A stretch of DNA of 64,000 nt from Fuscibacter oryzae (GTDB taxonomy: Bacteria > Pseudomonadota > Alphaproteobacteria > Rhodobacterales > Rhodobacteraceae): NCBI RefSeq assembly GCF_016765795.1, contig NZ_JAESVP010000002.1, forward strand, positions 434,001 through 498,000, given 5' to 3'. The notes under the pieces are model-generated. The model saw only the letters and a list, made by a program, of their open reading frames with translations, was not told where the DNA came from and searched no databases. Positions 27,601 to 35,827 of the stretch are shown here, piece after piece. The number at the start of each line of letters is the position of its first letter. Position 1 is the first letter of the stretch. A program made the position numbers and the translations under genes.

Positions 27601-28785
27601 TTACGACACCGCGATTTTCAGCAGTTTGATGGCCGCAAAGTCGGTCACATCACCGCCCACACGCTTGTTGGCATAGAACAGAACGTGCGGTTTGGCCGAG
27701 AACGGGTCACGCAAGATGCGCAGATCCGGGCGTTCGGCCACCGTGTAACCGGCACGGAAATCGCCAAAGGCAATCGGGAAGGTATTGGCCGCCACATCCG
27801 GCATATCCTCGCAGATCAGCACCGGATAGCCCATCAGCCGCGCCGGTTCCGCCGCCGCCAGACCGTCCGACCACAAAAAGCGGCCATCGGCATCCTTCAT
27901 CTTGCGCACCGCGCCGGCGGTCTTGGAGTTCATCACAAAGGTCGCATTGGCGCGGTAATCCGCCCCCAGCGCATAGACCAGGCTGACAATGCAATCGACC
28001 GCATTGGTCGTCGCAAAATCCGCCGCAGCGCCCGAGGGGATGTAGCCAAGGCTGCCCCAGGTCCAGAAAGCGTTCGCCACCTTGGTCGGCAGCAGAATTC
28101 CCTTGGGCTTGTCCACCCCATCGCCATTGATAAAGGCCGAGGCTTCGGCGCGGATGAAGCGGGTGGCGATTTTGCCGGCCAGCCAGCCTTCCACGTCGAA
28201 TGCGCTGTCATCCAGCAGGCGCTGGCTGGCCTTCGGCATCGCCGACAGCTCGTTCAGCTTGATCGAGATGCGATCCACTTGAGGGCTGGTGGTTTCCGCC
28301 GCCGCCACCGCTTCGGTCGCCCAGCCCGACCCCACTTCGCTGCGGTCGATCAGCACGTCAAACGACGTCGCTTCCACCTGAACAACATTCGCCACCGCCC
28401 GCAGCGAAGAGGTCGAAACCAGCATCGAGCGGATGGTATCCGCCGTCTGCGGGTCGATCAGATAGCCGCCATCCGCCGCCACCGTGGTGGACATGGCCTT
28501 GCCTTCCAGCACCAGCCCCCGCAGGCCATCATCATCGCCCGACCGCAGATAGGCGCCAAAGGCCTTCTTGTGGGGCACGTCACGATCCGCCGCCGCCGAC
28601 AGAGGGGTGCGGGCATAAGTTTTGGTGTTCAGCATGGTCAGTCGCTCTTCCTGATGTTGCAGCGATTTCTTCACTTCGGCCTGAAAGCCACTGAAGGCGT
28701 TCAGAAACCCGGACATGGCGGATTTGGTCTCCGCCCCCGGATCAAGGGCCAAGGCTTCCCCGGCCCGAGAGGTCATCTCGGTCAT
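27601..28785 (-). CDS. GTA gp5: major capsid protein (HK97 fold)
   Basis: This protein of about 394 residues is the HK97-type capsid protein of the GTA head. An N-terminal delta-domain-like helix (about 1-100, QAEVKKSLQHQEERL) is normally removed by the neighbouring protease. The conserved shell domain follows, with STTVAADGGYLIDPQTAD, WLAGKIATRFIRAEASAFIN and MNSKTAGAVRKMKDADG. ATG 28785 has an AAGGGG site six bases upstream; ATG 28788 is adjacent. Open frame further upstream is not coding. Confidence 0.95.
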   Translation of the reverse strand: MTEMTSRAGEALALDPGAETKSAMSGFLNAFSGFQAEVKKSLQHQEERLTMLNTKTYARTPLSAAADRDVPHKKAFGAYLRSGDDDGLRGLVLEGKAMSTTVAADGGYLIDPQTADTIRSMLVSTSSLRAVANVVQVEATSFDVLIDRSEVGSGWATEAVAAAETTSPQVDRISIKLNELSAMPKASQRLLDDSAFDVEGWLAGKIATRFIRAEASAFINGDGVDKPKGILLPTKVANAFWTWGSLGYIPSGAAADFATTNAVDCIVSLVYALGADYRANATFVMNSKTAGAVRKMKDADGRFLWSDGLAAAEPARLMGYPVLICEDMPDVAANTFPIAFGDFRAGYTVAERPDLRILRDPFSAKPHVLFYANKRVGGDVTDFAAIKLLKIAVS

Positions 28786-28808
28786 CATCTTCCCCTTTTC
28801 GATTGAAC

Positions 28809-29375
28809 TCAGGCCCGGCCGGGCAGCGCCCAGCTTTGCCGCGCCTCTTCGAACACTTGCGCAAGTTCGCGCCAGATATCGGCCTCGCCTCGGCCAGACT
28901 TGGCCGCCACCCGCGCTTCGGCCAGCATCGGAAAAGTCACCAGTGACACCTCCCACAGCTCCAGCTCTTGCAACAGGCGCTGGCCCTTGGCGTCGCGCTC
29001 GGCCCGCAAGGTGCGATAGCCGATCGACAATCCGTCAATCGCCCCCGCCACCAGCAGCGCCGCCGCCTCGCGCCCCTTGTCCACTTCGGTCAAAAGGCGC
29101 CCCTTGACCCACAGGCCCGTGGCATCCTCTCGCACCTCATCCCAGATGCCGATGGGTTGCGCAGGGTCATGCTGCCACAGCATCTTCACCGCCGCCCCCC
29201 GCGCCGCCAGCCGCTTCAGGCTGGCCGCATAGGCCCCCGGCATCACCACATCGCCGCCCTGATCGCGGGCGCCGAACAGGCTCGCATAGCCCTCAACCCG
29301 CGTGCCATCCACCACCCGCAGCCCGGCCTCGGGCTGATGAAACTTGCGCTCGGGCGCGCCGCCATTCCAGTTCAT
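28809..29375 (-). CDS. GTA gp4: HK97-family prohead protease
   Basis: This 188-residue protease shows EGYASLFGARDQGGDVV, the histidine motif WQHDP (H69) and the serine motif IDGLSIGYR (S117), the two catalytic residues of the U35 prohead-protease family. It should process the capsid protein during head maturation. It starts three bases after gp3.5 and ends 23 bases before the capsid start. Confidence 0.94.
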   Translation of the reverse strand: MNWNGGAPERKFHQPEAGLRVVDGTRVEGYASLFGARDQGGDVVMPGAYAASLKRLAARGAAVKMLWQHDPAQPIGIWDEVREDATGLWVKGRLLTEVDKGREAAALLVAGAIDGLSIGYRTLRAERDAKGQRLLQELELWEVSLVTFPMLAEARVAAKSGRGEADIWRELAQVFEEARQSWALPGRA

Positions 29376-29378
29376 CTC

Positions 29379-29624
29379 TCACCTCATCGCCGTGCGGATC
29401 ACTGCTTCGGCCCCTTGCGCCAGCAGAAACGCCGCCACCCCGTAAACGCCCACCCAGATGCGCTTTTCCAAACGCTCCAGCACTGCATCGATCTGGCCCA
29501 GCCGAAACTCCAGCGCCGACCAGCGCTCTTCGGCCACCCGTTCGTTAGCTTCGATCCGCGCCGACGCCGCGTCGAAACTGTCGTAAAGAAAACGCGATCC
29601 CTCGCCCGGCCGCCGAATGGTCAT
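29379..29624 (-). CDS. GTA gp3.5: small head-formation protein
   Basis: This 81-residue protein has a central coiled coil (SARIEANERVAEERWSALEF) and one C-terminal hydrophobic helix (VGVYGVAAFLLAQGAEAVI). The family (rcc01685-type) is needed for GTA head formation, but its biochemical role is unclear. ATG 29624 overlaps the portal stop as ATGA. Confidence 0.87.
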   Translation of the reverse strand: MTIRRPGEGSRFLYDSFDAASARIEANERVAEERWSALEFRLGQIDAVLERLEKRIWVGVYGVAAFLLAQGAEAVIRTAMR

Positions 29625-30793
29625 TCCCCCTCCGCAAGCCGTGGCAGACCAAGGATCATCCGTTTTTCGGCGGGCGTCAGGAAATCGGCCGCCCCCACCC
29701 GCGCCCATTGCTGATCCCGCTCTGCCGCCAGCGCCGGAATCTGGTCCAGATCGGGCCGCAGCTCCACCGCCTCGCCGGTAAACACCGACAGCCAGTGCGA
29801 TACCGCCGCCGTCACCCGCGCCACCAAAGGCAGCACGGTCAGCCGGTAAAACGCCCGGTTCGCCTCCTGATAATTCGCATAAGTCGCATCCCCCGGAATC
29901 CCCATCAGCATCGGCGGCACCCCAAAGGCGATGGCAATCTCGCGCGCCGCCGCCTCTTTGGTCTGCTGAAACTCCATGTCGCTGGGCGAAAACCCCATCG
30001 GTTTCCAGTCGAGGCCGCCTTCCAGCAGCATCGGCCGCCCGGCATTGCGCGCGCCCTGATGATGCGCCTCCATCTCGTTTACCAGCCGGTCGTACTGGTC
30101 AGGCGTCAACTGCCCCTGCCCGTCCAACCCCTTGTAAACAATGGCCCCTGATGGCCGCGCCGCATTGTCCAACAGCGCCTTTGACCAGGCCGATGCGCTG
30201 GAATGCACGTCAATCGCCGTCGCCGCCGCCTGCAAGGGCGAAAAGCCGTAATGGTCATCCTGCGGATGAAACGTCCGCACATGGCAAATCGGGGGTACCT
30301 CGCCCGTCATGTCAAACCGATGCGCCCGACCGCCCACCGAATAATCATACGCAATCGGCCATCCATCCGCCCCCGGCACCAACGCCATGCGGTCGGGGCG
30401 CAGCACATGCAGCTCTCCCGGCAGGCGTCCAGCACCGGGGACGGCCTCCAGATAGGCATTCCCCGACAAGAGCAGGTAGCCGTAAACCGCCTCGAACAAC
30501 TCCGCCCGCCCCTGCGCTCCGTTCGGACGGCGGATCAGGTCCAGCACCGGATGCTGCTCATAGCGCCGCTCATGGTCCTGCAAGATCAGCGGCAAGGCGG
30601 CGGCGGCCTCAGAGATCAGCTTGACCACACGAAACCCGATCGGGTTGCCCTGAAACCCCGCCCGCGCCAGCGACACCGCATCGCGCGGGCTCCACGCCAC
30701 CCGCCCCGACGTGCCCCATGCCACCACCCGCCCCGTGGCCGAGGCCTTCATTTCCGGCGCCTTCACCTCGGCACGCTTCAGGAAGTCGAACAT
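29621..30793 (-). CDS. GTA gp3: portal protein (HK97 family)
   Basis: This 390-residue protein forms the dodecameric DNA gate of the head. It shows the HK97 portal features VSLARAGFQGNPIGFRVV, HPVLDLIRRPNG, LSGNAYLEAV and FGVPPMLMGIPGDATYANYQ. ATG 30793 follows GGAGAG; the extra open frame to 30853 lacks support. About 220 bases with a long palindrome separate it from gp2. Confidence 0.95.
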   Translation of the reverse strand: MFDFLKRAEVKAPEMKASATGRVVAWGTSGRVAWSPRDAVSLARAGFQGNPIGFRVVKLISEAAAALPLILQDHERRYEQHPVLDLIRRPNGAQGRAELFEAVYGYLLLSGNAYLEAVPGAGRLPGELHVLRPDRMALVPGADGWPIAYDYSVGGRAHRFDMTGEVPPICHVRTFHPQDDHYGFSPLQAAATAIDVHSSASAWSKALLDNAARPSGAIVYKGLDGQGQLTPDQYDRLVNEMEAHHQGARNAGRPMLLEGGLDWKPMGFSPSDMEFQQTKEAAAREIAIAFGVPPMLMGIPGDATYANYQEANRAFYRLTVLPLVARVTAAVSHWLSVFTGEAVELRPDLDQIPALAAERDQQWARVGAADFLTPAEKRMILGLPRLAEGE

Positions 30794-30972
30794 CCGTCTC
30801 TCTCCATCCTTCAGGGGCAAGCCCCGCCCAGCCCGGACAAGTGGTTCGCCCACCCGGTCACTCGGCTTTCTGTCTCGATTGAAGCCACCCTAGCGGGCCA
30901 ATCCTTAAACCCGCTTAACCAAGCGCGCGGTGGCCCTTGGGCCACGCAACGCGCGCGCTTTCATACTGGTTC

Positions 30973-31006
30973 AAATATCCTGGGGGCCGGGGGCTAGCCC
31001 CCGGCC
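30973..31006. repeat. REP-like extragenic palindrome between GTA gp2 and gp3
   Basis: CAAATATCCTGGGGG leads into an exact 22-base palindrome with arms GGCCGGGGGCT (30985-30995) and AGCCCCCGGCC (30996-31006). A related element starting CAAATACTCCGGGGG lies at 62425. As RNA it forms a 9-base stem with a CTAG loop; no T-run follows. The rest of the gap 30794-31015 shows no gene. Confidence 0.6.
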
Positions 31007-31015
31007 TTGGCAAGG

Positions 31016-32359
31016 TCAAAGCCCCCGCACCTGCGGTGCCCGCCAGTTCCGCGAAGGATCAATCATCAGTTCGGTCAGCGCCCAGACCAGCGCATCCACC
31101 CGGTCCGGGCTGCCCCCGCCCTGATAGCCGCGCAGGGTCATCCGGCACATCTGTTCCTCCAGCGCATGCAACCCCCGCACATGGGACACGCGGCCCTGTT
31201 CATACAGCGCCGCCACCGGCTCGGCCCGTGCGACCTTGCCGACACTGGCATGCACCATGCGCAAGGGCACCAGCGCATCCTTGCTGCGCAGCACCGCCTC
31301 AACCAACTGCCCGCCCTGATTTACCTCGGCCACCACGCGCTGCGCCTTGTGGCGATCCATCGCCGCCAGAACCGCCCGCGCCCAGACCTCGGGCGAGGCT
31401 CCTTTGACCGTGGCATCCTCGATCACCACCGCCCGCCAATCCTGTGGCGGCCCCTTGGTTATCGCGCCCACCACCACAATCCCGCATTCGTCCCCGGTAT
31501 CCTTGCCGCTGACCGAAGGGTCCACCGCCACCACCACCCGGTCGAAAGCGGGCAAAGCCTCCACCCGCCCGGCCTCCAGCATCGCTGTCGTCCACAGCGC
31601 CCCTTCGGAATCCTCCAGCAGCACCCCCTCCAGTTCCTGCCGCCCCAGCCGCGTGCCGCCAAACCGCGCCTGAACCTCCTCAAGGAAGCTCGCCGCCAGA
31701 TTGGCCTTGTTCGCCTCGGTCGGCGCATGGGTCATCACGGTTGACGGGTTCTTCAAAACCGCCTTCAGCACCGCCACATTGGCGGGCGTCGTCGTCACCA
31801 CCTGCCGCGGGTTTTCCCCCAGCCGCAGCGCGAATTGCAACTGGTCCCAGGCCTCCTGCGCTTTCGGCCATTTCGCCAGCTCGTCCACCCAAGCCGCATC
31901 AAACTGCGGCCCACGCAAACTGGCCGGGTCATGCGCCGAAAACACCTGTGCCACGGCACCATTGGGCCAGACCAGCCGCCGCCGCGTCGCCTCCCACTGG
32001 GGCCGCCGGTCGGGAGGCGAACAGGCCAAGATCCCGCTCTCCCCCATCACCATCACCTCGCGCACCTGATCAATGGTTTCCCCCACCAGCGCCACGCGAC
32101 GTGACCGGCCCGGCGCCTCGGGCTTTGCCCCCTCCACCTCGGCCCGCACCCATTCCGATCCGGCGCGCGTTTTCCCCGCGCCCCGCCCCCCCAGGATCAC
32201 CCAGGTTTTCCACGCCCCCTCGGGCGGCAACTGATGCGGCAGCGCCCAGAACTCGAACATCCAGGGCAGCGCCAGCAGCGCGTTGTCACTCAAGCCCCCC
32301 AGAAAGCTCTCCACCTGGTCCTGCGTCGCGGAGGCGAGCCAGACGGCGCCCGATTTCAT
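31016..32359 (-). CDS. GTA gp2: terminase large subunit
   Basis: This protein of about 447 residues is the packaging motor. The ATPase Walker A is GGRGAGKTR (from G57), Walker B is in FDAAWVDELAKW, and the C-terminal RNase-H-like nuclease starts with VVVAVDPSVSGKD. In GTAs the homologue packages host DNA by headful without sequence choice. ATG 32359 gives the start I recall for the family, and overlaps gp1 by 74 bases. ATG 32443 would overlap by 158 bases. Confidence 0.94.
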   Translation of the reverse strand: MKSGAVWLASATQDQVESFLGGLSDNALLALPWMFEFWALPHQLPPEGAWKTWVILGGRGAGKTRAGSEWVRAEVEGAKPEAPGRSRRVALVGETIDQVREVMVMGESGILACSPPDRRPQWEATRRRLVWPNGAVAQVFSAHDPASLRGPQFDAAWVDELAKWPKAQEAWDQLQFALRLGENPRQVVTTTPANVAVLKAVLKNPSTVMTHAPTEANKANLAASFLEEVQARFGGTRLGRQELEGVLLEDSEGALWTTAMLEAGRVEALPAFDRVVVAVDPSVSGKDTGDECGIVVVGAITKGPPQDWRAVVIEDATVKGASPEVWARAVLAAMDRHKAQRVVAEVNQGGQLVEAVLRSKDALVPLRMVHASVGKVARAEPVAALYEQGRVSHVRGLHALEEQMCRMTLRGYQGGGSPDRVDALVWALTELMIDPSRNWRAPQVRGL

Positions 32360-32633
32360 CGCGCGCGGCGTCAAAGTCGAGACCGGAGGCTCCGACAGCC
32401 CCGGCAACCTGCTTGCGAAGTTTTTCAACGCGATTCCTTTCATCTATGAACAGCTCCAGCGCGGCCCTCAGGTCTCGAACGTGCTTTTCCGCCGTCTTGA
32501 CCTCGGCAAAGCCACCGGCCCGCACGGCCTGCACCGTGCGGGCGATGTCTTCCGCCGCCTGTCTGATCCAATCTTCTGCCACCGCCAGAACTGCGTCCGG
32601 CGTCTCTTCTCCAACGGAGAACTTCAACGTCAT
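32286..32633 (-). CDS. GTA gp1: terminase small subunit
   Basis: This 115-residue helical protein (MTLKFSVGEETPDAVLAVAE, then HVRDLRAALELFIDERNRVE) matches the first GTA gene, shown in R. capsulatus to be a small terminase that lost site-specific DNA binding. ATG 32633 has only a weak site (AGCAGG). The frame is open further upstream through MLEEMGNGLAQ at 32729, so a longer protein or leader peptide is possible. It overlaps gp2. Confidence 0.85.
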   Translation of the reverse strand: MTLKFSVGEETPDAVLAVAEDWIRQAAEDIARTVQAVRAGGFAEVKTAEKHVRDLRAALELFIDERNRVEKLRKQVAGAVGASGLDFDAARDEIGRRLARLRDAGPGGELSGGLE

Positions 32634-32670
32634 GCCTGCTTTGCCCGCCGCTCGTGTCTGCCCCCGCACG

Positions 32671-32711
32671 AGTGAAAATGAAAAAACGGCCAAGGCTTGC
32701 GCCAGGCCGTT
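32671..32711 (-). terminator. Intrinsic terminator-like hairpin in the GTA operon leader
   Basis: On the minus strand AACGGCC (32705-32711) pairs with GGCCGTT (32685-32691). A three-base inner stem sits around a GCAA loop, and the whole is followed by a run of six T and TT-rich sequence. It lies 38 bases before gp1. It may end transcription from the PAAR/mltG side or attenuate the GTA promoter. Confidence 0.7.
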
Positions 32712-32735
32712 ACCCATCTCTTCCAGCATGCAGAA

Positions 32736-32764
32736 ACACTGCCTTAAGGCGTGCGCAAAGTCAA
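32736..32764 (-). promoter_or_regulatory. Candidate promoter of the GTA structural operon
   Basis: Minus-strand TTGACT (32759-32764) is followed after 17 bases by CAGTGT (32736-32741). The -35 is strong and the -10 poor, as expected of a promoter needing an activator. It lies upstream of the leader hairpin and gp1. GafA binding cannot be judged by eye. Confidence 0.4.
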
Positions 32765-32776
32765 TCCGTTGCAGCC

Positions 32777-33100
32777 CTAGGGCGTGACCGGCCTCGGCGT
32801 TAACCCTATGATAACAGTAGGACATCCCGGCGGCATGATCACCCCGCCCTTCACCGTCGGCGCCGTCACATAGGCCGCAGGCAGCCCCCCGATCAGCACC
32901 ACAGGAGACCCCATCAGAATAGGGTCGGGCACTGGCACGGGGGAAATCGGGCTGGCGACACAGGCGCACATATCGGTCTGCCGCGCCGCCGGCATCCCGC
33001 CGATCAGCACATTGATCTGCCCTGGCGCCACAATCGGCATCGGTGCCCCGGCACAGGCGGCGCAGACGTGCATATCCATCAGACGGGCGGCGGGAAACAT
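32777..33100 (-). CDS. PAAR-like protein next to the GTA cluster
   Basis: This 107-residue protein is built of short beta-repeats rich in Pro and Gly with PAAR motifs: FPAARLMDMHVCAAC, NVLIGGMPAARQTDMCAC, VVLIGGLPAAYVTAP and a final GCPTVIIG. PAAR proteins cap the spike of type VI secretion or phage-like needles. No such system is in the window. It lies on the same strand 144 bases before gp1. ATG 33100 follows AAAGG; the frame is open to 33142. Membership in the GTA is an open question. Confidence 0.82.
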   Translation of the reverse strand: MFPAARLMDMHVCAACAGAPMPIVAPGQINVLIGGMPAARQTDMCACVASPISPVPVPDPILMGSPVVLIGGLPAAYVTAPTVKGGVIMPPGCPTVIIGLTPRPVTP

Positions 33101-33198
33101 CGGCAAACCTTTCACCAATGACAAAAAGCTACGCCCGCCCACCCCGATACGTCAAGGAATGGAAAACCTGCCCCCGGAAGGCTCATTTCCCAGGACGC

Positions 33199-34377
33199 TC
33201 AGTTCCCCTGAACACCGCCCTGATCCTGCCCGCCTTGCGTCGCCTCGATCTCGCGCCATTTGGCGACATTCTTGTTATGCTCTTCCAGCGTCGTGGCGAA
33301 GGCATGGCCACCCGTGCCATCGGCCACAAAATACAGGTAATCGGTGGCCGCCGGATGCAGCGCCGCCTCGATTGACAGGCGACCGGGGTTGGCGATCGGG
33401 GTCGGCGGCATGCCGTCGATGACATAGGTGTTATAGGGCGTCTCGCGGCGCAATTCGCTTTGCCGCAAGCCCCGGCCCAAGGGCGCCTGCCCCTTGGTCA
33501 CCCCATAAATCACCGTCGGGTCGGTTTGCAGCTTCATCCCCTTGGCCAGACGGTTCAGGAACACGCTGGCCACCTGTGGCCGCTCTTCGGCCACCCCGGT
33601 TTCCTTTTCCACGATAGAGGCCATGATCATCGCCTCTTCCGGCGTCTTGTAGGGCAGCCCTTCGGCCTTGCCCGCCCACAATTCGGCCAAGGTCGCGGCC
33701 TGACGCGCCTCCATCTCGGCAACCAAAGCCTTCAGGTCCGCGCCCTTTTCCACCTCATAGCTGTCGGGCGAAAGGCTGCCCTCGGGGGGAATATCCTCAA
33801 CATCGCCTGACAGGAAATCAGCCGCCCGCAGCTCCTGAATGACCGCCCAGCTCGTCACGCCCTCGGCCAGCGTGATCCGCCAGCGCAGGTCTGCCGACTT
33901 CGCTGCCTCCACATATTCAGGCGGTTTCACTGCCGCCGCCGGGTCAAAGCGCACCACCTCAACATAACGGTTCGCCGCCGGGTCCAGCTCTCGCAAGATC
34001 ACCTCGGCCGTCGCCACCCCGATGCGGAAATTCACCTCGCGCCCGCAGGTCGATTGCCCGCCCGCCGTCAGCGCCCCTGCCACATCCGCCATCGAGGCCG
34101 CGGGTTCGATCAGATAAGACCCGAATTTCAGTTTGGCCGATTTCTCGGAATATTCGGTGCCGATGCGAAAAATCCGCGCATCGCGCACGACGCCCTGATC
34201 TTCCAGCGCCCGGCTCACCTGTGACAGGCTCGCGCCCTTTTCCACCTTGAAACACACCGCCTGCGCCAAGGGGCCGGGGCCGTCATAGGTCCGCCGCCCC
34301 CAGGCCAGAATGCCCGCCACCACGACCAAGGCCACGATGAACAGCGTCAGCGCATTCGAGGCGATGGCCCGCCACAT
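33199..34377 (-). CDS. mltG: Endolytic murein transglycosylase
   Basis: This 392-residue inner-membrane protein has one N-terminal transmembrane helix (ALTLFIVALVVVAGILAW), then a LysM-like region and the YceG/MltG catalytic domain. The domain shows the glutamate motif MASIVEKETG and FLNRLAKGMKLQTDPTVIYG. It cuts nascent glycan strands and so limits their length. Its start codon shares one base with the fabF stop (TGATG), so it is translationally coupled to fabF, a common gene pair. Confidence 0.95.
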   Translation of the reverse strand: MWRAIASNALTLFIVALVVVAGILAWGRRTYDGPGPLAQAVCFKVEKGASLSQVSRALEDQGVVRDARIFRIGTEYSEKSAKLKFGSYLIEPAASMADVAGALTAGGQSTCGREVNFRIGVATAEVILRELDPAANRYVEVVRFDPAAAVKPPEYVEAAKSADLRWRITLAEGVTSWAVIQELRAADFLSGDVEDIPPEGSLSPDSYEVEKGADLKALVAEMEARQAATLAELWAGKAEGLPYKTPEEAMIMASIVEKETGVAEERPQVASVFLNRLAKGMKLQTDPTVIYGVTKGQAPLGRGLRQSELRRETPYNTYVIDGMPPTPIANPGRLSIEAALHPAATDYLYFVADGTGGHAFATTLEEHNKNVAKWREIEATQGGQDQGGVQGN

Positions 34378-35651
34378 CAGCCGCGCACCCCATCCTTGAC
34401 ACGGCCCAGCACAAGGCTGGCATTGGTGCCACCAAAACCAAAACTGTTCGACAGGGCCACATCGATCTTGCGCTTGACCGCCTTGTTCGGCGCAAGGTCC
34501 AGCTTGGGCTGAACCGCCGGGTTATCAAGGTTGATCGTCGGCGGTGCCACCTGATCGCGGATCGCCAGCACGCAGAAAATCGCCTCAACCGCACCCGCAG
34601 CGCCCAACAGATGGCCGATGCTCGATTTGGTCGAAGACATCGTGGCCCCCGCCGCCGCATCGCCCATCAGCCGTTCAACCGCGCCCAGCTCAATGGTGTC
34701 GGCCATCGTGCTGGTGCCATGGGCGTTGATATAATCCACATCCGCAGGCGTCAGCCCCGCGCGCTTCAGCGCCGCACTCATGCTGCGGAACCCGCCATCG
34801 CCATCCTCGCTGGGGGCGGTGATGTGATAGGCATCACCCGACAGGCCATAGCCCAGCACCTCGGCGTAAATCTTGGCCCCGCGCGCCAATGCGTGCTCGT
34901 ATTCTTCCAACACCACTACGCCTGCACCTTCGCCCATCACGAACCCGTCACGGTCGGCGTCATAGGGGCGGCTGGCCTTGGCCGGCTCATCGGCGCGCTT
35001 GGTGGACAAGGCCTTGCAGGCGTTGAACCCGGCAATGCCAATTTCCGAAATCGGCGCCTCGGCCCCACCCGCCACCATCACATCGGCATCGCCAAAGGCA
35101 ATCAGCCGCGCCGCATCGCCAATCGCATGGGCGCCGGTGGAACAGGCGGTCACCACCGCATGGTTCGGTCCCTTGAAGCCAAACCGGATGGAAACCTGAC
35201 CCGAGATCAGGTTGATCAGGCTGCCCGGAATGAAGAAGGGCGAAACCCGTTTCGGCCCCTTTTCCTTGATCAGCACAGCGGTCTCGGCAATCGTCGTCAG
35301 CCCGCCGATGCCCGACCCGATCATCACACCCGTGCGCTGACGGCTTTCCTCGTCCTGCGGCTCCCAACCGGAATCCCGCACCGCCTGCGTGGCCGCCGCC
35401 ATCCCGTAAAGGATAAAGTCATCCACCTTGCGGCGGTCTTTCGGCTCCATCCAGTCGTCGGGGTTGAAGGTGCCCTCGCTGCCATCACCATAAGGCACTT
35501 CGCAGGCATATTGCGTGACCACATTCGCGGCATCGAACCGCGTGATCGGGCCTGCGCCCGATTGCCCCTGCAACAGGCGGCTCCAGGTTTCCTCGACCCC
35601 GCAAGCCAGCGGCGTCACCATTCCCAGACCCGTCACCACGACACGACGCAT
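34377..35651 (-). CDS. fabF: Beta-ketoacyl-ACP synthase II
   Basis: This 424-residue condensing enzyme elongates acyl-ACP with malonyl-ACP in fatty acid synthesis. The active-site cysteine is C170 in VTACSTGAHAIG, and the two histidines are in INAHGTSTMADT and SSIGHLLGAAG. ATG 35651 has GGAGG five bases upstream; the frame to 35816 is unsupported. Acyl carrier protein is not upstream here; the region before it holds a divergent TetR operator. Confidence 0.95.
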   Translation of the reverse strand: MRRVVVTGLGMVTPLACGVEETWSRLLQGQSGAGPITRFDAANVVTQYACEVPYGDGSEGTFNPDDWMEPKDRRKVDDFILYGMAAATQAVRDSGWEPQDEESRQRTGVMIGSGIGGLTTIAETAVLIKEKGPKRVSPFFIPGSLINLISGQVSIRFGFKGPNHAVVTACSTGAHAIGDAARLIAFGDADVMVAGGAEAPISEIGIAGFNACKALSTKRADEPAKASRPYDADRDGFVMGEGAGVVVLEEYEHALARGAKIYAEVLGYGLSGDAYHITAPSEDGDGGFRSMSAALKRAGLTPADVDYINAHGTSTMADTIELGAVERLMGDAAAGATMSSTKSSIGHLLGAAGAVEAIFCVLAIRDQVAPPTINLDNPAVQPKLDLAPNKAVKRKIDVALSNSFGFGGTNASLVLGRVKDGVRG

Positions 35652-35790
35652 ATTGCCTCCCAAGGCTGGTCCATTCGCTCTTGGGGCGTGATACACCGCG
35701 CTCTGGCCCCACGCAACCGGCGGGCCGGGCCATAGGCGGTGTCTGCCACGGCAATCCGACCCATATGTGTACCCGGTCCACTCAGCAGGC

Positions 35791-35818
35791 TTGACTAAGC
35801 TAACGGTGAAGATCAAAT
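35791..35818 (+). promoter_or_regulatory. Candidate promoter of the TetR-RND efflux operon
   Basis: TTGACT (35791-35796) and TCAAAT (35813-35818) are separated by 16 bases. The operator palindrome lies directly downstream, so a bound repressor would block initiation. Confidence 0.5.
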
Positions 35819-35827
35819 ACGCCGAGT

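Noticed and set aside
30985-31006. Palindrome as Rho-independent terminator
   Set aside because: Neither strand has a T-run after the stem.
18695-32633. Reading the cluster as a prophage
   Set aside because: No integrase, lysogeny repressor, replication genes or attachment sites, and the gene order is exactly that of RcGTA-like agents.
32777-33100. PAAR gene as sign of a type VI secretion system
   Set aside because: No vgrG, hcp or tss gene anywhere in the window.
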